Program-made: the position numbers and the translations under genes
In this document: piece by piece, positions 45,434 through 55,622 of the stretch
Numbering within the stretch: the stretch's first letter is position 1
Layout of the letters: each line of letters opens with the position of its first letter
The notes under the pieces: generated by a model
Seen by the model: only the letters and a program-made list of their open reading frames with translations
What the model was told of the DNA's origin: nothing
Database searches by the model: none
Source: Cryptomeria japonica
Taxonomy: Eukaryota; Streptophyta; Pinopsida; Cupressales; Cupressaceae
Assembly: GCF_030272615.1 (NCBI RefSeq)
Contig: NC_081414.1
Span: 661,800,438-661,864,437 of the forward strand
DNA length: 64,000 nt
Direction: 5' to 3'

Positions 45434-45735
45434 AAATTAAGAGATGAATGACAAGTGTCATGGAGGGTAAAATCTAATGAATTAATTAAATAAATAAAGA
45501 TTTATTTAATTAATAGAAGAAGTGGGGTCAATTAAATAAATAAAATATTTATTTAATTTTGGGGAAAGGATAATTTTAATAAATAAAAATATTTATTTAA
45601 ATAGGCAAGGCTAGAACAAGATTAATGAATTAATAAATAAATAACAATTTATTTAATTAATAGAAGGCTTAGGATGAAATAATTAAATAAATATAATATT
45701 TATTTAATTAGGCTAGGACAATTTTAGGTATCTAT
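45434..45735. repeat. AATTAAATAAATA palindromic repeats
   Basis: Five or six blocks of the form AATTAAATAAATA-TATTTATTTAATT, each a short inverted repeat, separated by GC-containing spacers such as AGAAGAAGTGGGGTC and AGGCTAGGACA. The interval is 35-70 bases. The region lies between the Tat element and the hAT fragment and may belong to an older LTR. Confidence 0.7.
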
Positions 45736-46520
45736 AATAGGTACATCTCTCAATTTGGTTGAGCACCCACTAGTAGGCATGGTATACTGGTGCATTGGTA
45801 TCTCATATCCATGTACGCAGACACATAACTCCCTGCTATTATTAATCTCTTAAAAATATCAAGATTGTCTATATTTGTTATCAAATGCTAGCTACCAAAT
45901 TCTTCCATTATAAATGGCTCTTTTGATAGATATAGATTATCTAGGGTCATGATTAATTTTCTACGTAGAGAACTATAGTCTTGATCATCCATAGTTCTTT
46001 CATGGGCTACTTTCACAAGATTTCTCATTGCATTCAATAGGGGGAGAATACCAAACAAGTCAAGAGTGTCTCTACATCACTTAATCTATGTAAGTGCTCA
46101 AAAGCATTGCCTATTGAGTCTTGTTGTTTGTACATCAGTCCAATTAGGGATTTATATTATGAGAAAACTCTTTTTACTGGTCCACAAAAGGAGACCCATC
46201 TAGTATCAACATCCTTAAGAAGCTTGTTTCTGTCAGTCATTCTCTCATAAAAATTTTAATATTCTAAAAACCATTTGGGATTTTGACACAAGAATGAGTA
46301 GAGCTCATGAACTAGATTTTCAACTTTAGCTACTAAAACAAAATTACTCATAATTATAAATGTTAAATTCAATCAATGGGTCATGCAGTGAATACTGATC
46401 ATGTATGGTAAAATAGAAGTTTGTAGCTTTGCGCAAAGACCATTCTTATGAAATTGAAACTTTTCAACTCCATCAGTTGCTACACACACCAACTTTTTGA
46501 CAATGGATAAGTCATCCATA
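45735..46520 (-). pseudogene. hAT-like transposase, middle piece
   Basis: The minus strand reads, with a few stops, SIVKKLVCVATDGVEKFQ, NGLCAKLQTSILPYMISIHC then MTHRLNL-like, VENLVHELYSFLCQNPKWFL, KLLKDVDTRWVSFCGPVKRV and GNAFEHLHRLSDVETLLTC. This order (ATDGAS, IHCMAHRTNL, VKTRWIS) is typical of plant hAT-family, ZNF862-like transposases; the first Asp and the HCMAH-like motif lie in the catalytic fold. The frame continues from 55626-55650 across element C: with the 9.1 kb insertion and one CATA removed, the reading is HNMDDLSIVKKLVC. Confidence 0.7.
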
Positions 46521-46567
46521 AGGTATGTGCACCAAGATGTGGTACCAAAAGGGGGTCTTAAGATGCC
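46521..46567 (+). repeat. Left TIR of element C
   Basis: AGGTATGTGCACCAAGATGT then GGTACCAAAAGGGGGTCTTAAGATGCCAC. It pairs with 55584-55622 and resembles the TIR of element A (GGGTAAGTGCACAAAGATGG). Confidence 0.8.
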
Positions 46568-47299
46568 ACTTTTTTTTCTAAAATCATTAAAGTTTGAACT
46601 TCAACGACAAATTTAACATAGTTACACTCCAAATTTGAAGATGCAATAAGAACAAGAGTCAAAGTGCTCTAAGCTTAATTTCTAAACTACTAATTTGTTT
46701 TGAAAATGGTGGAGATTAAGGGCTTCAAAAAAGGGGGCCACAAAAAGTGGTCCTGTTTTTATGAAAAAAATATAACATAGCATTTGTTGTGGCCCCTCTA
46801 AAATGTTAACTTTTTTTTAGAATTTTAAAATCGTTTCAGTGAGAAATTAGCTAAAACCTTATAGTTTATGCTAGATTTTTTAACTAATTTTTAAATGAGT
46901 ATATGATTTTTTACTAATTTCCAAAGTGGCAGTGTGTCCCCCCCTAAATTCATTGAACACTAATAAAAAATCAAAACTTTTTTTTCAAGTTGTGTAGAAT
47001 TGAGTCTAGTTTCTAAAAATGTAAGTTGCTTCAAAATTTGATGAATGTGTAAAAAACTATACCCAAAATAGCACGTGTTGGTTTTTTACCAAAAATAGAC
47101 ACACTAACAAAAGAAATTAAAGTTGAAAGCCTTAACAAAATCAAATGAAACAACATACATGGTTGGATAGCTAAGACAGAGCTTAAGGTCGCCATGGTGT
47201 TTTTATTTAGTTGCAATTAAACACATGCAAACTTGATGAAGACCACAACCAAAAATATTTGAAATTTTTTAATCTTCTGATAAAAACACATCTTAGGCC
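46568..47299. other. Left-arm segment of element C without a right-arm partner
   Basis: AT-rich, with several runs of six or more T or A. It has no counterpart in the right arm, so one arm gained or the other lost about 0.6 kb. No coding function is visible. Confidence 0.5.
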
Positions 47300-47680
47300 T
47301 AAAATGGGTTTCCAACCCTTTGGGTTGGATTTCCAAGTACAATCCAACCCAAAGGGTTGGTGTTTTCTGATGTAAACCATTTAGTGAGTGCTAAATATGG
47401 TGCTCGCCAAAATTTTTGGATTGTTAAATTGTAGGTTTTGTCAATGGGCAAATTTTATAGTTTTGAAACAAGTCATACCCACCCCCAAAGAAGTATATAT
47501 ACATGAAATATAACATTTAAGTAAATCTTATACTTTGTTATATTTCATGTACATATTGACAAGATGTTTGAGAGTGGTTTCAGCTCTATAGGAGTTATAA
47601 TGTAGATTCTAGTTTTTCATATAAAATTTCAATCTTAGTCAAATTTTAGTAATCAACATGCTCCTATTAGCATTATTTAG
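47300..47680 (+). repeat. Left inner inverted repeat of element C
   Basis: Inverted match to about 55065-55560. Shared pieces include CCAACCCTTTGGGTTGG (itself a palindrome), AAATTGTAGGTTTTGT, GTATATATACATGAAATATA, GAGAGTGGTTTCA and AACATGCTC. Confidence 0.75.
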
Positions 47681-47689
47681 CTCTATATC

Positions 47690-50430
47690 TCACTCTCTTT
47701 ATCTTCCCCAAACTCTATACCTATCTTTCTCCCTCTCTTGTCTTACTCACTTATCTCTCCCCTCTCTAGGTATATCCCACCCTGTCTACTTTTCATTCCT
47801 TCCTTACCCCATTTCTATCCTTAACTACCTCCCCCTCTCTTCTTCCCTCTCAATGTTATTGTTTATCTCCTCTCCCTCTCCTTTATCTTGATCAGTACCT
47901 ATCCCTTTTATCCCTTCCCAAATCTAGGGCTCTCACTCCCTCCCTATTTACCTCACTACCTCTTCTTCCCTATATCATTACCCACCTTTCTCTCCCCCTC
48001 TAGGTTTCTCACCTATCTATTTGTCCACTCTCTAGTTCTCTTCCTCCCTCTTCACTTTTCTCTCCCTCCCCCTTACCCCTATCCATTTATGAACTCTCTC
48101 TCTCCAAACCTATTTATCTCCTCATTCCCTAGGTCTCTCACTACCTCCATGTCTACCTCTCCATCCATCCCCTCTTACTCCTCTCTATGTTCTTCTATCT
48201 CTTCTCTTCTCCCTCCCTCCCATCTCTAGGTCTCTTCCTTCCTTTCTTACCCTCTCCCTCTATATCTCCCTACCCACTCTCTTGTATTCTCTCTTGCTCT
48301 CTTATTCTTTATCTCCATTGTCTAGGTCATTACCTCTCCATCTCACCCTCTATCCCCTCTCTAGGCTTCTACCTCCCTTCATCTCCACCTATCTACCTTT
48401 GCATATAGGTCTCATTACCCACCTCTCTCTATCCCCCTCTATTTATCTCACTCCTCTCTTCCTATCTAGGTCTCTCATCTATCTATATGTCCCCTCTATA
48501 GTTCTCTCCCTACCTCTCTCTCCCTCCTCCTTAATACTATCCCTTTATGAACTCCCTCCTCTTCACTCTCTCCCCTAACCTCTTTATGTCCTCATTCCAT
48601 AGGTCTCTCACTCCCTCCATGTCTACCTATCCATCCATCTCCTCTTACTTCTCTCTTTTTTCTTTTGTCTCTCCTCTTCTACCTACCTCCCCTCTCTAGG
48701 TATCTCCCTCCCTTTCTTCCCCTCTCCCTCTCTATCTCCCATCCATGCATACCCCCATATATATCTCATTTCCCTACTCTTTGTTATTCTCTCTTCCTAT
48801 TGTATTCTCTCCCTCTACAGTCTATTTCATCACCTCTCTCTCTCCTCTCTATGTTTCTCACTCTCTTCCCCTCCACCTATATACCTCTGCATCCATGTCT
48901 CATTACTCACATATCTCTATCTATCTTAATCGTCTCTCTTGCCATGTAGGTCTCACATATCTCTTCCCCCATCTAGCTCTCTCACCTATCTATTTGTCCC
49001 CTCTCTAGTTCTCTCCCTCTCTCTTCCCTTCTATCTCCCTCCTGCTTTACCCCTATTTATTTTTTAACTCTCTTATCTCTCTCCCCTCACCTCTCTATGT
49101 CCTCGTTCCCTAGGTCTTTCACTCCCTCCATGTCTACCAACCCCTCAATCCCCTCTTACTCCTCTCTCTCTTTATTCTTTCATCTCTCCTCTTATCCATC
49201 CTTACATTTCTAGGTATCTTCCTTCTTTTCTTACCCTCTCCCTCTCTATCTCCCTCTCCCTCCTTATCCCTATCTCCCTCTCCCTTCCATTCTAATTCTT
49301 ATTCTCTTTGTATTGTCTACATCATCAGATTTCCATCACATCCTCTATCCCCCTCTCTATCTTTCTCCTTCTTTCCCTCTCCACCTCTCTACGTCTCCAT
49401 CCATATCTCATTACCAACCTCTCTCTATCCTCCTCCATCTATCTCAACCCTCCCTATCTAGGTCTATCACTTTTCTCTCCCTCTCTAGGTATCTTATATC
49501 TCTATCCAAACCATCTCTAGTTCTCTCCCTCCCTCTCCAGCTCTCTCTATCTCCTATCTCATATCTCTATTAAGGCTTAGAGTTTAGATTTTATGATTGA
49601 TGATGTATAGTTGAGGCTTTACCTTTCACTTCCTCACTAGATCCTTTCCTCTCTACCTTGTCTTTCCTCCTTACCCCCATCTCTATCCTTGCATACCTCC
49701 CTCTCTCTTCTTCACTCTCCCTCTCTTATTATTTCTCTCCCTTGTCTTTCTCCATTATCTTGATCACTACCTTTCACTCCCACCCTCTCTGTCTCCCCCC
49801 TCTACAAGTCTCTTCATCATCCCTCTTTACCTCTCTACCTCTCTATCCCTATCTACTTACCCACCTATGTGTCTGTCCAAGCTCTAGTTTTCTCACCTCT
49901 ATATATCTCCCCTTTCTAGTTATTTCCCTCCCTCTTCACCTCTCTCACTACCTTCTTACCCCTCTCTCTCTCTTCTTGTACTTTTCTATCATTTTCTTCT
50001 CTTTCTCCCTCACCTATATACCTCTCTCCTATCTAGGTCTCTCACTCCATGTATACCTCTCCCTCCCCCCTCCTTAGCCCTCTCTTTCTATTTTTTCTCT
50101 CTCCCCCCTCTTCTCTCTCATTCTCCTAAGTTCTCTCTCCCTCATATTTTCTCTCATTATCCTAAGTTATCAACTCTCTTCTTCTATCCCCCTTTATCTG
50201 TCTCACCCCTCTCTTCCCATCTAGATCTCTAGCCTCTCTCTCACCCTCTAGGTCTCTCATCTCTCTATATGTATCCTCTCTAGTTCTCTGCATCCCCCCT
50301 TACCACTCTCCCTTTATATAATCTCTTATTCTTTTCTCTATCTTCCCTCACCTCTCTAGCTCCTTCCCTAGGTCTATCATTTCCTCCACCATATTCCCTT
50401 AAACCTATACCCTAAAGAATTTATATACCC
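47690..50430. repeat. 2.7 kb pyrimidine-rich tract of element C
   Basis: Almost pure C and T on this strand, built of drifting CCTCTCTAGGTCTCTCACTC and CTCTCCCTCCCTC motifs. An A/G-containing break at 49566-49625 (AGGCTTAGAGTTTAG, ATGATTGATGATGTATAG) is the inverted form of the ACCCTCAACCCTATGTACC boundary seen in the right arm. Long plus-strand open frames here are Ser/Leu/Pro translations of the repeat, not genes. Confidence 0.9.
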
Positions 50431-50439
50431 TAAACCCTA

Positions 50440-50538
50440 TATTAGATAGAGAGAGAGAGAGAGAGATGGTGAATTAAGGGAGATGAAGAAATGGAAGAAG
50501 TGAGTGACCTAGGGAAGGAGGAGGAGATAGAGAAGTGA

Positions 50539-50575
<37 letters not shown>

Positions 50576-50960
50576 ATAAAGGGAGGGGGTAAGGGGGATG
50601 AGTTAGACAATTACAGGGGAAGAGCGAGGTGAGAGATCTAGATAGGGAGAGAGAGAATTGAGATAGATAGAGGGAAATAGAGATAGGTAGGTAATGATAC
50701 AAGGAAAGAGAATTAGAGAGTAGAGAGGGAGGAAGGGAGAAACCTATAGTAGAGAGAGAGAGAGAGGTAATGACCTCAATAATGGAGAGAAAATAAGATG
50801 GGGAGAGATAATAAGAGAGAGATGGGTAGGGAGATAGGAAGAAAGGGAGGGAGAGACCTGTAGAGGGGATGGAGAGGGAGAGAGGAAGAAATGGAGGGAG
50901 AGACCTATAGAGGGGAGAGAGAGGTGAGAGAGAAGAGAGAGGAAGATGTAGAGATAGATT
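50440..50960. repeat. Purine-rich tract, near the centre of element C
   Basis: GA-rich sequence of the form GGGAGAGACCTATAGAGGGGAG, the complement type of the left arm, including a GA run near 50545-50572. It starts only about 20 bases after the pyrimidine tract ends, so here the two would fold directly into a hairpin. The open frame at 50891-51265 runs out of this repeat and is not supported as a gene. Confidence 0.85.
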
Positions 50961-50984
50961 TAAGTATCAATAGGACCGATACCC

Positions 50985-53160
50985 TCAACCCTATGTACCT
51001 GTTGTCACAAAATTTTGCACCATTGATGACCCAAGAAACCTTAGTCATCAACCTTGTGAAACATGAAATCAAGATCTCAAGTGTGGTACCTTGCGTTGTT
51101 GTGAGGTTGAATCTGCAAATAAGGTCAACTTCCTTTCAATCTGATGCAAAGTATTGGACCAACCCAACACATGAAAATCCTAATCTAAGATCTTACAAGG
51201 AAAAAGGAGAAGAGGAAAAGGATAATGAAAGAGGGGAAAAGGGGCTTGCACCCAGACTGAAATGATGTTCTTCCTTTCCTATAGTTGCACAAAACATCAA
51301 TAAAACTACCTAAAACATGCACAAATTTCTATCTTAATTAGCTCCCTAAGCATGAATGAAGGTTGGAATTTGTAAGACAACACGAGGAACTAATCCAATT
51401 CATAGATGACATCTACAAGAGATCAACACAATCACTTATACTCAAGAAAACAAAAGGGAATGCATTCAAATAAAGAGGTAAAAGCATTACACAAATTATG
51501 AGAATTGAAAAGAGTAAAAAAGACTAATTTTATTAATGCAAAGTCAAAGCAACATTTGCAGATGCAGAAGAAACAAACATGAATTTCTACAGGAGAAGAA
51601 AGAAAGATCCCCGTAAAGGGTTACAAAATTGCCTTTATAGTTCAGGCATAACTGAGATGAGTTAAAGTTAGAAACCCTAACCCTAGCCAGGGTTAGGTTA
51701 CAAAATATCAGAGAGAAGGGGAGATGATTAGATCAACTGATCTGATGACGTGTTGAAACAATCTCCTAGAGTGTCCTCTGTATCTGAAAAATAAAAATCC
51801 TTGTAGAGAAGGGGGAAATCCTGCGATGAAAGCATTGGGATGACGTTTGCAGGCACAAAAAAGTCTTCAATCTACATTGAAGAGGAATGGGTGGAATTTG
51901 GAATCGGCTACAGGAGTTACTTCTGAAGTAATGGCGTAGCCCTAAGGATGGGTGAATCTATCCTGGTGGTTGGGTGGAGATCAGGTATGTAATTGGGTGT
52001 CGACTGGATAGAAAAGTACCTCGACCACTTGGTCGATAACCACTACACGTAGAGATTTAAATTTTCAACGGCCTCTGCAAAATTAAACCTCGGCCCTTTG
52101 ATCCTCCATATCGCGCAAAGGTGGATGGACAAGATCGAGCCATGTAGCCCCCACTAGGCTCAATATAAGTTTGAAACATGACCCTTGATCAACATATTAA
52201 GTGAAAATTTGATGGTTGTATGCATGCCACGTGGCGGGTTGGGATCTCTTACTATATCGTTGTTTAGGCTTACCTCACATGGCCATCCCTAGGTGCCTTT
52301 GATCCATGCAAGATAGTGAGGAGGCCAATTACTGAGATATATCTTACCCCACACAATCATCTTCATACGCTTATGTTTGGTGCAGGATAACGGAGGACCA
52401 CATTGGCGTCATTGTTCTCTTATCCTGCAACATCTCTCATGATTTGCGTTCACCTCGCGAGATAAGGGGATGACCATTAGCTTTGTGTTTTCTTTATCCC
52501 ATAAGGGTCCTCTTGTTAACCTTTCTACCCTGTGGGATAGCAGGGAACATTACCGCACTTGTATTTCTCTTATACCGCATGATCATTTGATGTGTGTTTC
52601 CATCAGTGTGGGGTAACAAAGAAAACCCTTCTAGCCTTATCCCGCACGACCCCTTGATTGATCACCTTTGCCTCGTGGGATAAAAAAATGGCATATTCAT
52701 CTTATCCCACATGACCTTTTCCTTTGTGCTTAACCTGCCGTGGGACGACATGAGAAGCCTTTCTTGTCTTATCCTGCATGACGTATTTTTGTGTAATTAA
52801 GCACTTCGACAAAACAAAAAATCCCTCCTCTGACCACCAAACTCTGGGCGGAAAAGGAGAATCATTGGCCAGTGAGAATGAACATGGGGACCTGGATGCC
52901 AACGGATAACAACCCTCTAGTCGGTGAAAACTTAAGTGAATTGATCGGCAAGACCCAATCAATTTCAAAATATAAAACTATCGACCCCCGAGAGATGTAA
53001 AGGCATAAAGGCCTTTCTGCGTGTTGTCAACATAGAAAGTGCATAGCATGAAGGTTATGCAAGAGCACATAACACACAGGTTATACAAAAAAATTTGAAT
53101 TTATCAGATTGGATCTACAACTAAGTTCACAGAAAAAGGTCAACGGTACCCTAAATTGTG
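50985..53160. other. Central unrelated segment of element C
   Basis: Normal-composition DNA between purine-rich blocks. Left and right borders both carry the phrase CCCTA-TGTACC, as if something inserted into the ACCCTCAACCCTATGTACC boundary, duplicating about GTACC. It begins TGTTGTCACAAAATTTTGCA, which could be an LTR end, but no matching second end was found. 51265-51650 looks like a retroelement leader or LTR on the minus strand. 52419-52800 is a short tandem repeat. No gene is recognised. Confidence 0.4.
52419..52800. repeat. ~68 bp repeats of CTTATCCCGCATGACC / CGTGGGATAA
   Basis: CTTATCC(C/T)GCATGACC-like words start near 52419, 52493, 52569, 52636, 52701 and 52768 (spacing 65-76). 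Between them lies the complementary word GTGGGATAA, so each unit can pair within itself or with its neighbour. Confidence 0.7.
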
Positions 53161-54974
53161 TACCATCAATCTTGTGCCCTATACCCTAAACCTTATATCC
53201 TAAAACCTATTATCTAAATCCTATACAAGGGAGGGAGAGGTGATGACCTAGATACAAGAGGGAGAGAGAATAAGAGAGAGTGAGATAGAGCTAAGAAGAG
53301 AGGGAGAGGTGGGAAAGGAGTGGTTGAGAGACCTAGAGAGGGAAGAGGTAGATAGGTGTGGGGGAGAGAAGAAAATAAGACAGTTAAGTTCAAAAAGAGA
53401 GAAAGAGTGGTAAGGAGGTGGAGAGGAAAGAATTAAAGAGGAGAGATCTATAGAGGTGAGAGATCTAGAGCCTATGAAGAGAGAGGTGAGACCTATGATG
53501 GAGAGATAGAGGTGAGGGAGATAGAGGGGGAGAGAGAGGTGGGTAATGAGATAAAGAGGGAGATGTAGAGAGGTAAATATGGAGGGAACGAGAGACATAG
53601 GGATGGAGAGAAAGGTTGGGAGGGAGAGGTTGTGACCAAGAGAATAGAGAGAGAGAGAGGAGAGAAACAATAGGAGGAGAAGAGGGATGGAGGGAGGGAA
53701 GGATAGATATGCAGATAAGGAGGAAAGGTGAGAGAGGGAGGGAGAGAGCATAGGAGAGACCTGGAGAGGGGAGAGAGAGGAGAAAGAGAGAGAAGAGATG
53801 GAGAGTAATAGGTCTAGAATTTATGGGAGGTAAAGAGGTGAGGGGAGAGAGAAGAAAAGGAGAGAGTTCATAAAGGGATATTGGTAAGGGGTGATGGAGA
53901 GTGAGAGGTGGAGAGAGAGGGAGAGAACCAGAGAGGGGATAGATAGAGAGGTGAGATACCTGGAGGGTGAGAGAGAGGGAAAAGATAGATATAGGAGCAT
54001 AGAGAGAGGTTCCTAATGAGACATGGATGGAGAGGTATAGAGGTGGAGAGGGAAGGAGGGAGAAACCTGGAAAGGGTAGAGAGAGAGAGAGAGAGAGGGG
54101 GTAGGAGGGAGAGGTGATGACCTAGACAATGGAGAGAGGGATAGAGATGGAGTATAAGATAGAGTAGGGGAGGGAGATATATATGAGGGTAATAAGGAAG
54201 GGGTAGATAGAGAGGGAGGGAGAGACCTAGAGAGGGGAGAGAGGTGAGAGAGAAGAGAGAGATAAAGAGAGAGAAAGAGAGGAAAGTATCAATATGGACA
54301 ATACCCTCAACCCTATGTACCATCAATCTTATACACCAAAACCTATACCAATACCCTCAACCCTAAACTCTATATCTTGTACCCTATACCTAAAACCTAT
54401 ACAAGGGAGAGAGAGGTGATGAATGTGAGATAAAATGAGAGAGATAAGAACAAAGATAAAGCGAGGGATAAGGAGAGAGGGAGGGAGGGGCAGATAGGGA
54501 GTGATTGGGAGACCTAGAGAGGGGATAGATATAAAGGTGAGGGAGAGGGAGAAGTTTACAAAATAAAAAAGAGGGTAAGGAGACAAGGAGAGAGGTAGAG
54601 AGGGAGGTAAATAACTAGAGAGGGGAGAGATATAATTCCTAGAGCCTAGGGAGAGAGGGCAATAGACTTAGGGGAGAGATAGAGTAAGAGAGATATGGTG
54701 GGGAGAGGTTGATAATGATATAAGGAGAGAGAGGTAGGGAGGTAAAGATGGAGGGAAGGAGAGACCTAGGGATGGTGAAAGGGAAGGTGGAAGGGAGGGA
54801 TAGTGATCGAGAGAATGGAGAGAGGGTAGAGAAACAATAAGAGAGGGAGAGAGAATAAGAGAGAGGGAGGGAGGGAAGGAGGGATAGATATGGGGGTAAG
54901 GAGGGAAGGTGAGGTAGAGAGAGGTAGAAAGAGGTCATAGAAAGATATCTATAGGTCTAGAGTTTGGGGGAGAT

Positions 54975-55066
<92 letters not shown>
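53161..55066. repeat. Right purine-rich arm of element C, two ~1.1 kb units
   Basis: Two tandem units, each opening with a pyrimidine-free-breaking boundary phrase (CCCTA-ACC-TATGTACCATCAATCTT) and CTATACAAGGGAG-GAGAGGTGATGA, at about 53161 and 54300, followed by GA-rich sequence (GAGAGACCTAGAGAGGGGAG). Minus-strand open frames are Ser/Leu-rich products of the repeat. Confidence 0.85.
54976..55066. repeat. (AG)n microsatellite
   Basis: An uninterrupted run of about 90 bases of AG at the junction of the purine arm and the inner inverted repeat. Confidence 0.95.
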
Positions 55067-55070
<4 letters not shown>

Positions 55071-55622
55071 ATAAGAGCATGTTGATCACTGAAATTTGGC
55101 TAAGTCTAAAATTTTATATGATCCTATAAAAACTAAAATCTACATTATAACTCCTATAGAGATGAAACCACTCTCAAACATCCTACCAATATATACATGA
55201 AATATAACTTAAAGTATAAGTTACATTTCATTATACAAGTTATAAACATCCTCGAAGAAGAATATATACATGAAATATAACATTTAAGTATAAGAAAGAA
55301 AAAATACATATTGAAATGTGACTTATACTTAAATGTTGTATTTTATATATATATTCTTATTTAGGGGTGGGTACAACTTGTGTCCAAACTAGAACATTTT
55401 CCCATTCACAAAACCTACAATTTAACAATGCAGAACATTGGACGAGTGCCTTATTTTGTGTTCACCAAATGGTTTGCATTGGAAAATACCAACCCTTTGG
55501 GTTGGATTTGCCTTGGGCTTCCAACCTGAAGGTTTGGACAACTATTTCATGCCAATGACACGTTTTTTATGAAAAGATAAAAAGTGACACCTTTTTGGTA
55601 CCACAGCTTGGTTCACTTACCC
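55067..55622 (-). repeat. Right inner inverted repeat and TIR of element C
   Basis: The inverted partner of 47300-47680, ending in the TIR (GTGACACCTTTTTGGTACCA then CAGCTTGGTTCACTTACCC). It also holds a local direct repeat of TATATACATGAAATATAAC (55192 and 55265). Confidence 0.8.

Larger units (their letters stand above)
46521..55622. mobile_element. Element C: 9.1 kb non-autonomous fold-back transposon
   Basis: The left end is AGGTATGTGCACCAAGATGT, and the right end (reverse-complemented) is GGGTAAGTGAACCAAGCTGT, both continuing GGTACCAAAA. The target duplication is CATA (46517-46520 and 55623-55626). Behind the TIRs lies a longer inverted repeat (about 47300-47680 against 55065-55560: CAACCCTTTGGGTTGG, ATACATGAAATATAACATTT, ACTCCTATAGAG). 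Inside that, pyrimidine-rich sequence on the left (47690-50430) faces purine-rich sequence on the right (50440-50960 and 53215-55066). The middle (50985-53160) is unrelated sequence. No transposase is present. The ends and 4 bp duplication match element A, so A's family probably mobilised it. Confidence 0.8.

Noticed and set aside
47658-50077. Series of Ser/Leu/Pro-rich plus-strand ORFs, and the matching minus-strand ORFs at 53248-54938
   Set aside because: They arise because pyrimidine-only codons cannot form stop codons. The sequence is a degenerate CT repeat.
50891-51265. 124-codon plus-strand ORF in the centre of element C
   Set aside because: It starts inside the GA repeat, and its second half shows no known domain.
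50400-54400. CCCTAAACCCTA-like phrases suggesting telomeric repeats
   Set aside because: Only isolated, degenerate copies occur, at unit boundaries of element C; there is no tandem TTTAGGG array.
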